NCBI GenBank assembly: GCA_964561785.1
Contig: CAZLRF010000011.1
Location: 1-64,000 of the forward strand
Origin: DATBSL01 sp964561785
Lineage (GTDB): Bacteria; Acidobacteriota; Vicinamibacteria; Fen-336
Direction of reading: 5' to 3'
Length of the DNA stretch: 64,000 bases
Both the position numbers and the translations under genes were made by a program. The notes under the pieces were generated by a model that was not told the origin of the DNA, searched no databases, and saw only the letters and a program-made list of their open reading frames with translations. Of the stretch, positions 32,338 to 41,151 are shown piece by piece; position 1 is the first letter of the stretch; the number at the start of each line of letters is the position of its first letter.

Positions 32338-33624
32338 ATGGCCAACGGCGAGGGCGGCACGGTGTCCCGCAGGCAGTTCGGCAAGGCGGCGGCGGCGGCC
32401 GGGGTGGGGCTGGCGCTGCCCGCGAGCGGCGTCTTCGCGGCGGGCTCCGACGTGGTCCGCGTCGCGATGGTCGGCGCCGGCGAGCGAGGGACGGCCGACG
32501 CCGTCTACCTGCTGAGGTCGGCCCCCGGCGTCGAGCTCGTGGCGATCGCCGATCTCTTCCAGGACAAGGTGGACGCCTCGCTCGCGAAGCTGCGGGCGGA
32601 GGTGCCGGAGCAGGTCGAGGTCCCGGCCGACCGGGTCTTCCTCGGCTTCGACGCCTACAAGCGGGTCCTCGCCCTCGACGACGTCCACCTCGTGATGCTG
32701 CTCACGCCCCCCGGCTTCCGGCCCGAGATGGTCTCGGCCGCGGTGGACGCGGGCAAGCACCTCTTCGTCGAGAAGCCGGGCGCGGTCGACCCGGTCGGGG
32801 TGCGGGCCCTCGTCGAGGCGTCGCGCAAGGCGGAGGAGAAGGGGCTGTCGATCGTCGTCGGCACGCAGCAGCGGTACGCGCCGCAGTACCTCGAGCTCGT
32901 CGAGAGGATCCGCGACGGGCAGATCGGAGCGCTCACGCACCTCGAGGCGCTGTGGATCGGCGACATGGAGCTGTGGCACTACCACGACCGCAAGCCCGAG
33001 TGGAGCGACATGGAGTGGCAAGTGCGGTGCTGGCCGCTGTTCACGTGGCTCTCCGGGGACCACTACGTCGAGCAGCTCGTCCACAACCTCGACGTGGTGA
33101 ACTGGGTGGCCGGGGCGACCCCCGTCGTCTGCCAGGGGCTCGGCGGGCGCCAGGTGCGCACGGGGCCGCAGTTCGGGAACATCTTCGACCACTTCGCGGT
33201 GCGCTACGAGTACGCGAGCGGGCTCACGATGTTCGCGATGGCGACGCAGCAGCGGGGGATCAGCACCCGCGTCGGCAACGTGATCCACGGGACGAAGGGG
33301 CGGGCCCACGTCGATCGCGGCTCGGCCCGGATCGAGGGCGAGCGGCCGTGGGAGTTCGAGGGGACGGGGTCGAGCGGCGACCTCGAGATGCACGCCGCCC
33401 TCGTCCGCAGCATCCGGGAGAGAAAGCCCATCAACGAGGGCGTGCGTCTCGCGGAGGCCACGATGACCGGCGTCATGGGGCGCATGAGCGCCTACACCGG
33501 CCGCGCCCTCAAGTGGGACTGGGCGATGAACGCCTCGAAGCTCGACCTGCGGCCGGGGAAGTACGAGATGGGACCGCTCGCGGTCGAGCCGGTGGCGATG
33601 CCCGGACGCACGCCGCTCGTCTGA
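32338..33624 (+). CDS. Gfo/Idh/MocA family oxidoreductase with Tat signal
   Basis: This 428-residue NAD(P)-binding oxidoreductase begins with a twin-arginine signal (SRRQFGKAAAAAGVGLALPA), so it should be exported folded with its cofactor. The Rossmann start (VAMVGAGERGTADAVYLL) follows directly. The catalytic-region Lys is in FVEKPGAVDP, and later blocks include GTQQRYAPQYLELV and HNLDVVNWVAGATP. Tat-exported members are common in Acidobacteriota, Planctomycetota and Bacteroidota and usually act on sugars or inositols. The ATG at 32338 has GAGGAGG at the right distance. No sugar operon surrounds it, so the substrate is unknown. Confidence 0.92.
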   Translation: MANGEGGTVSRRQFGKAAAAAGVGLALPASGVFAAGSDVVRVAMVGAGERGTADAVYLLRSAPGVELVAIADLFQDKVDASLAKLRAEVPEQVEVPADRVFLGFDAYKRVLALDDVHLVMLLTPPGFRPEMVSAAVDAGKHLFVEKPGAVDPVGVRALVEASRKAEEKGLSIVVGTQQRYAPQYLELVERIRDGQIGALTHLEALWIGDMELWHYHDRKPEWSDMEWQVRCWPLFTWLSGDHYVEQLVHNLDVVNWVAGATPVVCQGLGGRQVRTGPQFGNIFDHFAVRYEYASGLTMFAMATQQRGISTRVGNVIHGTKGRAHVDRGSARIEGERPWEFEGTGSSGDLEMHAALVRSIRERKPINEGVRLAEATMTGVMGRMSAYTGRALKWDWAMNASKLDLRPGKYEMGPLAVEPVAMPGRTPLV

Positions 33625-33677
33625 ACGCCGTCCGGCCGGTCCGCCCGGGCGGGTTTCGTGCCCGCCGCCGTTCCCCG

Positions 33678-33683
33678 TAAGAT
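33678..33683 (+). promoter_or_regulatory. Candidate near-leaderless promoter of hemY (-10 TAAGAT)
   Basis: TAAGAT lies 8 bases before the GTG of hemY, the same hexamer as before nadE. No Shine-Dalgarno sequence at proper spacing is present (GGAAG is only 3 bases from the start). Confidence 0.4.
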
Positions 33684-33691
33684 GGAAGTTC

Positions 33692-35080
33692 GTGACGACT
33701 ACGACGGTAGCCATCATCGGGGGCGGCATCTCGGGGCTCGCGGCCGCCTACGCCCTCCACAAGCGCCAGGTTCCCTACCTCCTCCTGGAGGCCGGGCCCT
33801 TCCTCGGCGGCGTGATCCGGACCGAGACGCGGGACGGCTTCCTCCTCGAGGGGGGGCCCGACTCGATGCTCGCCCAGAAGCCGGAGGGCGTCGCCCTGTG
33901 CCGCGAGCTGGGCCTCGGCGAGCGCCTCGTCCCCACGAACCCCGACCTGCGGTCGGTCTACGTGCTCCACCGGGGCCGGCTCCACCCCCTGCCCGAGGGG
34001 ATGATGCTGGCCGTCCCCACGAAGATCCTCCCCTTCGCGAGGAGCGAGCTGTTCTCCTGGCCGGGCAAGCTCCGCATGGGGCTCGACCTCGTGATCCCCG
34101 GCGGCGACGGCCGGGGGGACGAGTCGATCGCCGACTTCCTGAGGCGGCGCTTCGGCCAGGAGGCCGTCGACCGGCTCGGCGAGCCGCTGCTCGCCGGCAT
34201 CCACGCCGGCGACCCGGAGCGCCTCTCGATCCTGGCCACGTTCCCGCGCTTCCGCGACCTCGAGGCGAGGCACGGCAGCCTCGTGCGGGGGATGTGGGCG
34301 GCGCCGCGGCCGAAGGCGACCCCGGGAGCGAGCCCCCCCGCGGCCTTCTACTCGCTGCGGGGGGGCCTGCGCGAGATGGTGGACGCGCTCGTCCTCCGCC
34401 TCGAGCGAGAGCGGATCCGGACGAGGGCCGCGGTGCGGCGCGTCGCTCGGACGGAGGGCGGCTTCGCGCTCGCGGTCGAGGGAGGCGAGACGGTGTCCGC
34501 CCGCCGCGTGATCGTGGCCGCGCCGGGTCCCCGGATCGCTTCCGCCCTCGAGGGTCTCGTGCCCGCCGCGGCCCGCACCCTCGCCGCGATCCCCTTCGCC
34601 TCCTCGGCCACGGTCCTCCTCGGCTACCGGCGCGAGGACGTCGCCCACCCCCTCGACGGGTACGGGATGGTGGTCCCGAAGACCGAGGGCCTGCGCACCA
34701 CGGCGCTGAGCTTCGTGTCCACCAAGTTCCCGCACCGCGCGCCCGAGGGGCGGGTGCTCCTGCGGGGCTTCCTGGGAGGCGTCCGGGACGAGGCCGTGAT
34801 GAGCCTGTCGGACGACGAGATGGTCGAGACCGTGAGGCGCGACATGGCGGGCATCCTCGGCCTGCGGGGGGAGCCCCTCCTGGCCCGGGTCTTCCGCTGG
34901 CCGGCGGGCACCCCGCAGCTCGAGGTCGGGCACCTCGAGCGGATGGCGGCGGTCGAGAGAGAGGTCGCCTCCGTGCCCGGGCTGCACCTCACGGGGGCCG
35001 GGATCCGCAGCACCGGCATCCCCGACTCGGTCGCCGACGGGACGAGGGCCGGCGAGGCGGCGGCGGAGGGGGCGCGGTGA
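33692..35080 (+). CDS. hemY: HemY-type porphyrinogen oxidase (protoporphyrinogen/coproporphyrinogen III oxidase)
   Basis: This 462-residue FAD enzyme oxidises a porphyrinogen to the porphyrin with oxygen. The dinucleotide motif IIGGGISGLAAAYAL opens the protein. The substrate-side and membrane-binding middle part includes GDESIADFLRRRFGQE and LGEPLLAGIHAGDP, a strong HemY signature. The C-terminal FAD block is LTGAGIRSTGIPDSVADG. In organisms with HemQ this enzyme normally acts on coproporphyrinogen III (then called CgoX); hemQ is present at 3.9 kb. The GTG at 33692 has TAAGAT 8 bases upstream. Its stop overlaps the protease gene by 4 bases, which may only reflect gene packing. Confidence 0.92.
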   Translation: MTTTTVAIIGGGISGLAAAYALHKRQVPYLLLEAGPFLGGVIRTETRDGFLLEGGPDSMLAQKPEGVALCRELGLGERLVPTNPDLRSVYVLHRGRLHPLPEGMMLAVPTKILPFARSELFSWPGKLRMGLDLVIPGGDGRGDESIADFLRRRFGQEAVDRLGEPLLAGIHAGDPERLSILATFPRFRDLEARHGSLVRGMWAAPRPKATPGASPPAAFYSLRGGLREMVDALVLRLERERIRTRAAVRRVARTEGGFALAVEGGETVSARRVIVAAPGPRIASALEGLVPAAARTLAAIPFASSATVLLGYRREDVAHPLDGYGMVVPKTEGLRTTALSFVSTKFPHRAPEGRVLLRGFLGGVRDEAVMSLSDDEMVETVRRDMAGILGLRGEPLLARVFRWPAGTPQLEVGHLERMAAVEREVASVPGLHLTGAGIRSTGIPDSVADGTRAGEAAAEGAR

Positions 35081-36546
35081 GGTCGCCCCTCGCCGCGCTC
35101 GTCCTCGTCCTCGCGGCCGCCCCCTGCGCCACGGCCGAAGTGCCCGCGGCGGGGAACCACGTCGCCGCCTCGGTCGTCCACGTGCGGGTGTTCCGCTCGC
35201 CGTGGGACTGGTCGCAGCCCTGGCGCCAGCAGGGCGTCTCGAGCGCCTCCGGCAGCGGCTTCGTGATCGCGGGGGGCCGCGTGGTGACGAACGCCCACGT
35301 GATCGCCGACGCGCGGCAGATCCTCGTGCGCCGGCCCGACCAGGCGAACCCTTACGTGGCGACGCTCGAGGCGGTGGGCGACGACTGCGACCTCGCGGTC
35401 CTCCGCGTCGAGGACCCGGCGTTCACGCGCGGCCTGCGGCCCCTCGCCTTCGGCGCGCTGCCCCGGGTGGGGACGCGGGTCCTCACCTACGGCTTCCCCC
35501 TCGGCGGGCAGGACGTCTCCTCGACCGCGGGCATCGTCTCCCGCGTCGAGTCGCGCGACTACGTGCACAGCGGGGCCGACGCGCACCTCGTCGTCCAGAC
35601 CGACGCCGCGATCAACCCCGGCAACAGCGGCGGGCCGGTCGTGCAGGACGGCCGCGTGGTGGGCGTCGCCTTCCAGGGCTTCCCGGGCGCCGACAACATG
35701 GGCTTCTTCATCCCGGTGCCGGTCGTGGCCCACTTCCTCGCCAACCTCGGGGACGGCCGCTACGACGGCTTCCCCGACTCCGGCCTCGACACGACCCCGC
35801 TGCTCTCCCCGGCGTACCGGCGCGAGCGCGGCCTGCCCGAGGGCCGCGGGGGCGTCGTGGTCGACCGCGTGGCGCCGGGAGGGACGGCGGACGGGCTGCT
35901 GCGGCCCCTCGACGTGCTGCTCTCCGTGGAGGGCCGGGCGATCGCGGACGACGGGACGATCCGCGTGGGCGACGCGCGCGTGACCTTCGAGCACGCGGTC
36001 GACATGCGCCAGGTGGGCGAGCGCGTCCGCTTCGTGGCGTGGCGCGACGGCCGCGAGGTGGCCGTCGAGGCGCCCGCCCGGCGGATCGCGCGCTACGACC
36101 GCAACCGCAACCGCTACGGCGCCGCCCCCGACTACGTGGTCCACGCCGGGCTCGTCTTCATGCGCCTCGAGGTCGAGATGCTGAAGACCCTCGGCCGCGG
36201 CTGGGCCCAGAGCGCGAACCGCGACCTCGTCTGGCACCAGCTCTTCCGCGAGGCTGAGCGCCCGGAGGAAGCGGACCGGGACGTCGTGGTGCTCACGCGG
36301 ATCCTGCGCCACCCCGTCAACTCGCAGATGTCGCTCTCCCTGCCGGCCGCCGTCGACCGCATCAACGGTCGCCCCGTCCGCTCGCTCGCCGACGTGGTCG
36401 AGGCGTTCGCCGCGAACCGGGACCGCTTCCACCGCATCGAGCTCGAGGGCGAGGGCGGCATCGAGGCGCTCGACCGCGAGAAGGCGGAGGCCGCCCACCC
36501 CGAGATCCTGAGGCAGTATGCGATCCCCAACGACCGCCGGCCGTAG
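35077..36546 (+). CDS. Exported Deg/HtrA-type serine protease with long C-terminal region
   Basis: This 489-residue protein starts at GTG 35077 (4-base overlap with hemY) and carries a signal peptide (SPLAALVLVLAAAPCATA). The trypsin-like domain has a complete triad: His74 in VTNAHVI, Asp105 in DDCDLAVL, Ser184 in NPGNSGGP. A PDZ-like segment follows (GVVVDRVAPGGTADGLLRPL) and then a second, longer C-terminal region ending in LPAAVDRINGRPVRSLADVV, which looks like a further PDZ-type domain, as in plant Deg9-like proteins. It should degrade or process envelope proteins. The next gene overlaps it by 29 bases and encodes a paralogue without the full triad. Confidence 0.9.
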   Translation: MRSPLAALVLVLAAAPCATAEVPAAGNHVAASVVHVRVFRSPWDWSQPWRQQGVSSASGSGFVIAGGRVVTNAHVIADARQILVRRPDQANPYVATLEAVGDDCDLAVLRVEDPAFTRGLRPLAFGALPRVGTRVLTYGFPLGGQDVSSTAGIVSRVESRDYVHSGADAHLVVQTDAAINPGNSGGPVVQDGRVVGVAFQGFPGADNMGFFIPVPVVAHFLANLGDGRYDGFPDSGLDTTPLLSPAYRRERGLPEGRGGVVVDRVAPGGTADGLLRPLDVLLSVEGRAIADDGTIRVGDARVTFEHAVDMRQVGERVRFVAWRDGREVAVEAPARRIARYDRNRNRYGAAPDYVVHAGLVFMRLEVEMLKTLGRGWAQSANRDLVWHQLFREAERPEEADRDVVVLTRILRHPVNSQMSLSLPAAVDRINGRPVRSLADVVEAFAANRDRFHRIELEGEGGIEALDREKAEAAHPEILRQYAIPNDRRP

Positions 36547-38038
36547 CGCGCTCCTTCTCGCCGGGGCCCTCGCCGCCGGGTGCGCCGCCGTGCGCCCGGC
36601 GAGCCCGCCCCCCGTGCCCGCGGTCGCGCCGGCGGCTCCCGCTCCCGCGCCGGCGGGGAACGGGTCCTTCCGCGCCGGAGTCGTGAGCGTCCGCGTGACC
36701 GGGCAGGACTGGAACTGGCGCGCGCCGTGGGAGAAGCAGGCCCCGTGGACGCGCACCGTCACGGGGCTCGTGGTCCCGGGGCGGAGGATCCTCCTCGCCT
36801 CGACCGCGTTCGGCAACCACCTGCTCGTCGAGGCGCAGAAGCTCGGCTCCGACGCGCGCACGCCCGCGCGGGTCGAGCTCGTGGACCACGAGGGCCCGCT
36901 GGCCCTCGTCGCGGTCGACGACCCGGCCTTCTGGGACGGCCTCGAGCCTCTGCCCCTGGCGGAGCGGGCCCCGGGCGAGGGCGACGTCTCGATCCTGCGC
37001 TGGCAGCGCTCGGGCCTCCTCGACGCCTTCCCGGGCACGGTGCGCCAGATCCGCTCGGGCCGCCACGGCTTCTCGCAGACGAGCCTGCTCACCCTCGAGG
37101 TGGGCACGAGCACCGACGGGCTCGGCGAGTCGGAGGTGGTGGTCGCGAAGGGACGCGTGGCCGGCCTCCTCACCGGCCGGACCGGCGACGCCTACGGCGC
37201 GATCGCCGCTCCCGTCCTGCGCCATTTCCTCGAGGGGGCGGGGGCATGGCGGGGGTTCGCCCGCGCCGGCCTCGCGTGGCAGGACCTGACGAACCCGGCC
37301 CTGCGCGAGTCGCTCGGCCTTCGCCCGGACGAGACGGGCATCCGCCTGACCCGGGTCCTGCCCCACGGGAGCGGGGGCGGGGTGCTCCGGCCCGGCGACG
37401 TGGTGCTCGAGATCGGCGGGGCGAAGCTCGACCCCACCGGCTACTACGAGCACCCCGTCTACGGGCGGATGCTGTTCGCCCTTCTCTTCTCGGACGGACG
37501 GGCGCCGGGGGAGACGATGCCGGTGAGGGTGCTGCGCGACGGGGAGAGGGTCGAGCTCGAGCTCGTCCTGCGGGCGATGCGGCCCGAGCTCGACCGCGTG
37601 CCTCCCTACCTCTACGGCCGCGGCCCCGACTACACGATCGTCGGGGGGCTCGTCTTCCAGGAGCTCAGCCGGCCGTACCTCGGCGCGTGGGGGGACTGGG
37701 CCCGACGGGCCCCGCCCCGCATCCTGGTGGCGATGGATCGCGGCCCGGAGGAGGCGGGGCGCATCGTGCTCCTCTCGAGCGTGCTCCCCGATGCCGCCAA
37801 CCTCGGCTACCAGGAGCTGCGGGACCTCATCGTCGAGCGCGTCAACGCCCGGGCCGTCGCGAGCCTCGCCGAGCTGCGCGCCGCCTTCGCCGCTCCCGTG
37901 GGGCGCTTCCACGTGGTGGAGCTCGCCCCGGGCCAGGACGCGGCGCGGCTCGTCCTCGACGTGGCGGAGGCCCGCGCGGCCGCCGCCCGGGTGTCCTCCG
38001 CCTACGGGGTCGAGAGGCTCGACTCCGCCGCGCCCTGA
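36518..38038 (+). CDS. Inactive Deg-protease paralogue (pseudoprotease), lipoprotein
   Basis: This 506-residue lipoprotein (LLLAGALAAGC) has the same domain order as the protease just upstream: a trypsin-like fold, a PDZ-like segment (GIRLTRVLPHGSGGGVLRPGD) and the long C-terminal region (YLYGRGPDYTIVGGLVFQEL, then LIVERVNARAVASLAELRAA). By eye alignment the triad His falls in ILLASTAFGN (His lost), the Asp position in EGPLALVAVDDPAF is replaced, and the GNSGGP loop reads GLGESEVVV, keeping at most the Ser. It should therefore not be a protease but could scaffold, sense or regulate the active one. The ATG at 36518 overlaps the upstream gene by 29 bases. Confidence 0.82.
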   Translation: MRSPTTAGRSALLLAGALAAGCAAVRPASPPPVPAVAPAAPAPAPAGNGSFRAGVVSVRVTGQDWNWRAPWEKQAPWTRTVTGLVVPGRRILLASTAFGNHLLVEAQKLGSDARTPARVELVDHEGPLALVAVDDPAFWDGLEPLPLAERAPGEGDVSILRWQRSGLLDAFPGTVRQIRSGRHGFSQTSLLTLEVGTSTDGLGESEVVVAKGRVAGLLTGRTGDAYGAIAAPVLRHFLEGAGAWRGFARAGLAWQDLTNPALRESLGLRPDETGIRLTRVLPHGSGGGVLRPGDVVLEIGGAKLDPTGYYEHPVYGRMLFALLFSDGRAPGETMPVRVLRDGERVELELVLRAMRPELDRVPPYLYGRGPDYTIVGGLVFQELSRPYLGAWGDWARRAPPRILVAMDRGPEEAGRIVLLSSVLPDAANLGYQELRDLIVERVNARAVASLAELRAAFAAPVGRFHVVELAPGQDAARLVLDVAEARAAAARVSSAYGVERLDSAAP

Positions 38039-38096
38039 GCCTTCCGTACTAGGCCCCCGCGCCGGGGAAAGGGTAGATTACCCGGGGAGGCGCACC

Positions 38097-39260
38097 ATGA
38101 AGCTCTCGGAACGGCTGGCCCGGCTCGGGACGGAGACCGCGTTCGAGGTCCTCGTCCGCGCCCGCGCCCTCGAGGCGCAGGGCCGGAGCGTCGTCCACCT
38201 CGAGATCGGCGAGCCCGACTTCGACACCCCCGCTCACATCACCGACGCCGCGGTGGAGGCGCTCAGGAGCGGGGCCACCCATTACGGCCCCTCGGCCGGC
38301 CTCCCCGAGCTGCGGCAGGCCATCGCGGAGGACTCGACCGCGCGGCGCGGGGTGAAGGCCACGCCCGAGATGGTGGTGGTGACCCCGGGCGGGAAGCCGA
38401 TCATGTTCTACACGATCCTCGCCCTCATCGACCCCGGGGACGAGGTCCTCTACCCCAACCCCGGCTTCCCGATCTACGAGTCGATGATCCGCTACATCGG
38501 CGGGGTGCCGGTGCCGGTGCGCCTCCTCGAGGAGAAGGGCTACGCGCTCGACGTCGACCAGCTGGTCGACAAGATCACCCCGAAGACCAAGCTCATCGTC
38601 CTCAACTACCCTCACAACCCCACGGGCGGCGCCATCCCGGAGGCGGGCCTGCGGGCGATCGCCGACGCCGCGCTGCAGCACCGCATCCCGGTGCTCTCGG
38701 ACGAGATCTACTCCCAGATCCTGTACGACGGCAAGCACGTGTCGATCGCCGCGATGCCGGGCATGGAGTCGCTCGCGATCGTGCTCGACGGCTTCTCGAA
38801 GACCTACGCGATGACCGGCTGGCGTCTCGGCTACGGCGTCATGCCCGCGCCGCTCGCGCAGGTCGTGGCCAAGCTGCAGACGAACGCCGTCTCCTGCACC
38901 GCCACCTTCACCCAGAAGGCGGGCGTCGCCGCGCTGCGCGGGGACAAGGCGCCCGTCCACGCGATGGTGGCCGAGTTCAAGCGGCGCCGCGACGCGATCG
39001 TGGACGGCCTGCGCCAGATCCCCGGCTTCAAGTGCCCGCGGCCCCTCGGCGCGTTCTACGTGTTCCCGAACATCACCGGCACCGGCTACCCGGCCAAGGC
39101 CCTCGCCGACCGCCTGCTCGACGAGGCGGGCGTCGCCTGCCTCTCCGGCACCGCCTTCGGCGAGTGGGGCGAGGGCCACCTGCGCTTCAGCTACGCGAAC
39201 AGCCTCGAGAACATCCAGGAGGCGCTGCGCCGGATCGGGGACTGCCTGGCCAGGGGCTAG
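38097..39260 (+). CDS. Class I/II pyridoxal-phosphate aminotransferase (aspartate-type)
   Basis: This 387-residue fold-type I aminotransferase has the PLP lysine in DGFSKTYAMTGWRLGYG, the cofactor Asn in NYPHNPTGG and Asp/Tyr in LSDEIYSQILYDG, and the substrate-carboxylate Arg in LRFSYANSLENI. This subgroup (MKLSERL...LEIGEPDFDTPAHI) usually transfers amino groups between aspartate, alanine or aromatic amino acids and 2-oxoglutarate. The ATG at 38097 is preceded by GGGGAGG, with a TAGATT box about 15 bases further up. It converges on and overlaps the Uma2 gene by 4 bases. Confidence 0.93.
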   Translation: MKLSERLARLGTETAFEVLVRARALEAQGRSVVHLEIGEPDFDTPAHITDAAVEALRSGATHYGPSAGLPELRQAIAEDSTARRGVKATPEMVVVTPGGKPIMFYTILALIDPGDEVLYPNPGFPIYESMIRYIGGVPVPVRLLEEKGYALDVDQLVDKITPKTKLIVLNYPHNPTGGAIPEAGLRAIADAALQHRIPVLSDEIYSQILYDGKHVSIAAMPGMESLAIVLDGFSKTYAMTGWRLGYGVMPAPLAQVVAKLQTNAVSCTATFTQKAGVAALRGDKAPVHAMVAEFKRRRDAIVDGLRQIPGFKCPRPLGAFYVFPNITGTGYPAKALADRLLDEAGVACLSGTAFGEWGEGHLRFSYANSLENIQEALRRIGDCLARG

Positions 39261-39841
39261 CGGCGCGACTCGCCGGCGTCCTCGAGCCCCCCGCGGTACA
39301 CGTCGTCCACGTCGACGCGGGCCCGCACGCTCTCGAGCCGCAGGGTCTCTCCCGGCCCGGCCGCGACCGTCGTCCAGCCTCCGGCTTCCCTTCGGTGGAG
39401 GGTGAGCTCCGGGCGTCGATGGGAGACGATCAGCACCTCGCGGAGGCTGGGCAGGCTCTCGTAGTGGCGCAGCTTCTCGCCGCGGTCGTACTCCTCGGTG
39501 GAGGGGCTCGTCACCTCCACCAGAACGACGGGGTTCGTGACCGCGAGGGCGTCCTCCGCCGCGCGCTCGGTCGGACCGCAGACGATCGCCGCGTCGGGAT
39601 AGGTCGAGAGGCCGGTGGCGGCGATGCGCACTCGAAGGTCCGACGTGAAGGAGCGGCAACCCGGCGGCGGCTGCCCCCGCAGGATCCCGATGAGCGCCCC
39701 CGCGAGCGCCGCATGGTCCGGCGAGCCGCCGGCCATCGCGTAGATCTCCCCCGCGAGGTACTCGTGCTTCACGAGGCTCGTCTCCTCCAGCGCGAGGTAC
39801 TCCGCGTAGGTGTAGTGAACGCGGCGGGGCGACGTCGACAT
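39257..39841 (-). CDS. Uma2 family protein (DUF820, restriction-endonuclease fold)
   Basis: The 194-residue protein has the Uma2 pattern: YTYAEYLALEE at the N-terminus, KHEYLAGEIYAMAGGSPDHA, LRVRIAATGLSTYPDAAIVCG with the catalytic Asp, VVLVEVTSPSTEEYDRGEKL with the Glu and Lys, and Y-x-SLPSLREVLIV. The fold is PD-(D/E)xK nuclease-like, and the natural role is unknown despite wide occurrence. The ATG has no Shine-Dalgarno sequence. TACACT lies 7 bases upstream and is preceded by TGC, an extended -10 arrangement. Confidence 0.92.
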   Translation of the reverse strand: MSTSPRRVHYTYAEYLALEETSLVKHEYLAGEIYAMAGGSPDHAALAGALIGILRGQPPPGCRSFTSDLRVRIAATGLSTYPDAAIVCGPTERAAEDALAVTNPVVLVEVTSPSTEEYDRGEKLRHYESLPSLREVLIVSHRRPELTLHRREAGGWTTVAAGPGETLRLESVRARVDVDDVYRGGLEDAGESRR

Positions 39842-39848
39842 CGACGGC

Positions 39849-39854
39849 AGTGTA
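39849..39854 (-). promoter_or_regulatory. Candidate near-leaderless promoter of the Uma2 gene (TGC-TACACT)
   Basis: Minus strand TACACT (39854-39849) with TG one base before it (extended -10) lies 7 bases before the ATG. No Shine-Dalgarno sequence is present. Confidence 0.45.
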
Positions 39855-39873
39855 GCACCCGGCCGGCGGCGGC

Positions 39874-41145
39874 CTACAGCGTCTTCACGAGCACCTTCGA
39901 CCGCCGGCCGCTCGCCTCGTACCTCGCGCGGCGCGCGGGGGGCAGGTCGTCCGGCGTGCCCTCCGCGAAGCCGGCCTTCTGCTGGAAGTAGTTGAAGGCC
40001 TGGGTGGAGAGGGCGAGGAGCCGCGCGAGGCCCAGCTCGCGCGCCCTCGACTCGACGAACTGGGCCATCGTGCGACCGATGCCCTGGTTCTCGTGGGAGG
40101 GGCGGACGTAGAGGCAGGCGAGCTCGCCCGCCTTGTCCTCCGGGTAGACGTGGAGGGCGACGCAGGCGATCGGGTTCTTGTCCACCTCGAAGATGAAGTA
40201 GTCGTCGAGCTCCCTCTCGATCGAGGCCCGGGAGCGGGGGGCGAGCTCGTCACTCTCGATCCCGCTGCGGATGAGCTGCTCGATCGCCCGCACGTCGCCC
40301 CGCCGGGCCCGCCGGATCTGCTGGTAGTCGTTCACGTAGACGAGCGTGCCGATGCCCTCGTTCGAGAACACCTCGGAGAGCAGCCCCTCGTCGACGCTGC
40401 CGTCGATCACGTGCACGCGGGGGACGCCGGCCTCGCAGGCGGCGAGGGCGTGGCGGGCCTTCGACACCTGGGCGGGGGCGACCGTTCCCTTCTGGAGGGC
40501 GTCTCGCAGCTCGGCCACCGAGATCTGGCGGGCGAGCGCGCCCCCCACCGAGAGGCCCTCGGTCGTCGTGATGTACACGAGCTTGACCGCGGAGAGGGCC
40601 CGCGCCACCTCCACCGCCACCGCGTCGGAGTTGAGCCGGAAGGTGTGGCCCTCGCCGTCGAGCCCGAGGGGCGGCACGACCGGCACCACCCCGTTCTGGA
40701 GGAGCGTCTGCAGCAGCCCGGTGTCGATCCGCTCGATCTTCCCCGTGTGCAGGTGGTCGACGCCCTTCAGGATCCCGAGCGGGTGGGCGGTCACGGCGTT
40801 GGTCGCGGCCGCCCGCAGGTCGGCCGCGGAGAGGCCCTCCAGGATCTCGTGGGTCAGGCGGTTGGCCGCGTCGAGGGCGAGCTTCAGCGTCGCCTCGTCG
40901 GTGACCCCCGAGCCCTCGAGGTCGGAGGGGGTGACGCCCCGCTCCTCGCCGAGCGCCCGGATCTGCACGGAGGCCCCGTGGACGAGCACCGTCCGGATGC
41001 TGAGCGACCACAGGACGGCGACGTCGGTCAGGATGTTCGCGAAGTTCTCGTCGGCGACCGCCGCCCCGTCCACCGAGACCACGAACGTCTTCTCGCGGAA
41101 GCGGGGGACGTACTGGAGGATCCCCCGCAGGTCGGTCGGTCTCAC
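39874..41145 (-). CDS. argA: Amino-acid N-acetyltransferase (N-acetylglutamate synthase, two-domain)
   Basis: This 423-residue enzyme has an amino-acid-kinase domain (residues 1-280: TVLVHGASVQIRALGEERGV, VPVVPPLGLDGEGHTFRLNSD) followed by a GNAT domain (VNDYQQIRRARRGDVRAIEQL to LGLARLLALSTQAFNYFQQK, acetyl-CoA loop ENQGIGRTM). This is the classical ArgA plan that starts arginine synthesis by acetylating glutamate; the kinase fold is expected to bind arginine for feedback. The GTG start at 41145 has no Shine-Dalgarno sequence and has TACCAT 6 bases upstream. No other arg genes are in the window. Confidence 0.93.
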   Translation of the reverse strand: MRPTDLRGILQYVPRFREKTFVVSVDGAAVADENFANILTDVAVLWSLSIRTVLVHGASVQIRALGEERGVTPSDLEGSGVTDEATLKLALDAANRLTHEILEGLSAADLRAAATNAVTAHPLGILKGVDHLHTGKIERIDTGLLQTLLQNGVVPVVPPLGLDGEGHTFRLNSDAVAVEVARALSAVKLVYITTTEGLSVGGALARQISVAELRDALQKGTVAPAQVSKARHALAACEAGVPRVHVIDGSVDEGLLSEVFSNEGIGTLVYVNDYQQIRRARRGDVRAIEQLIRSGIESDELAPRSRASIERELDDYFIFEVDKNPIACVALHVYPEDKAGELACLYVRPSHENQGIGRTMAQFVESRARELGLARLLALSTQAFNYFQQKAGFAEGTPDDLPPARRARYEASGRRSKVLVKTL

Positions 41146-41151
41146 GCGGCA

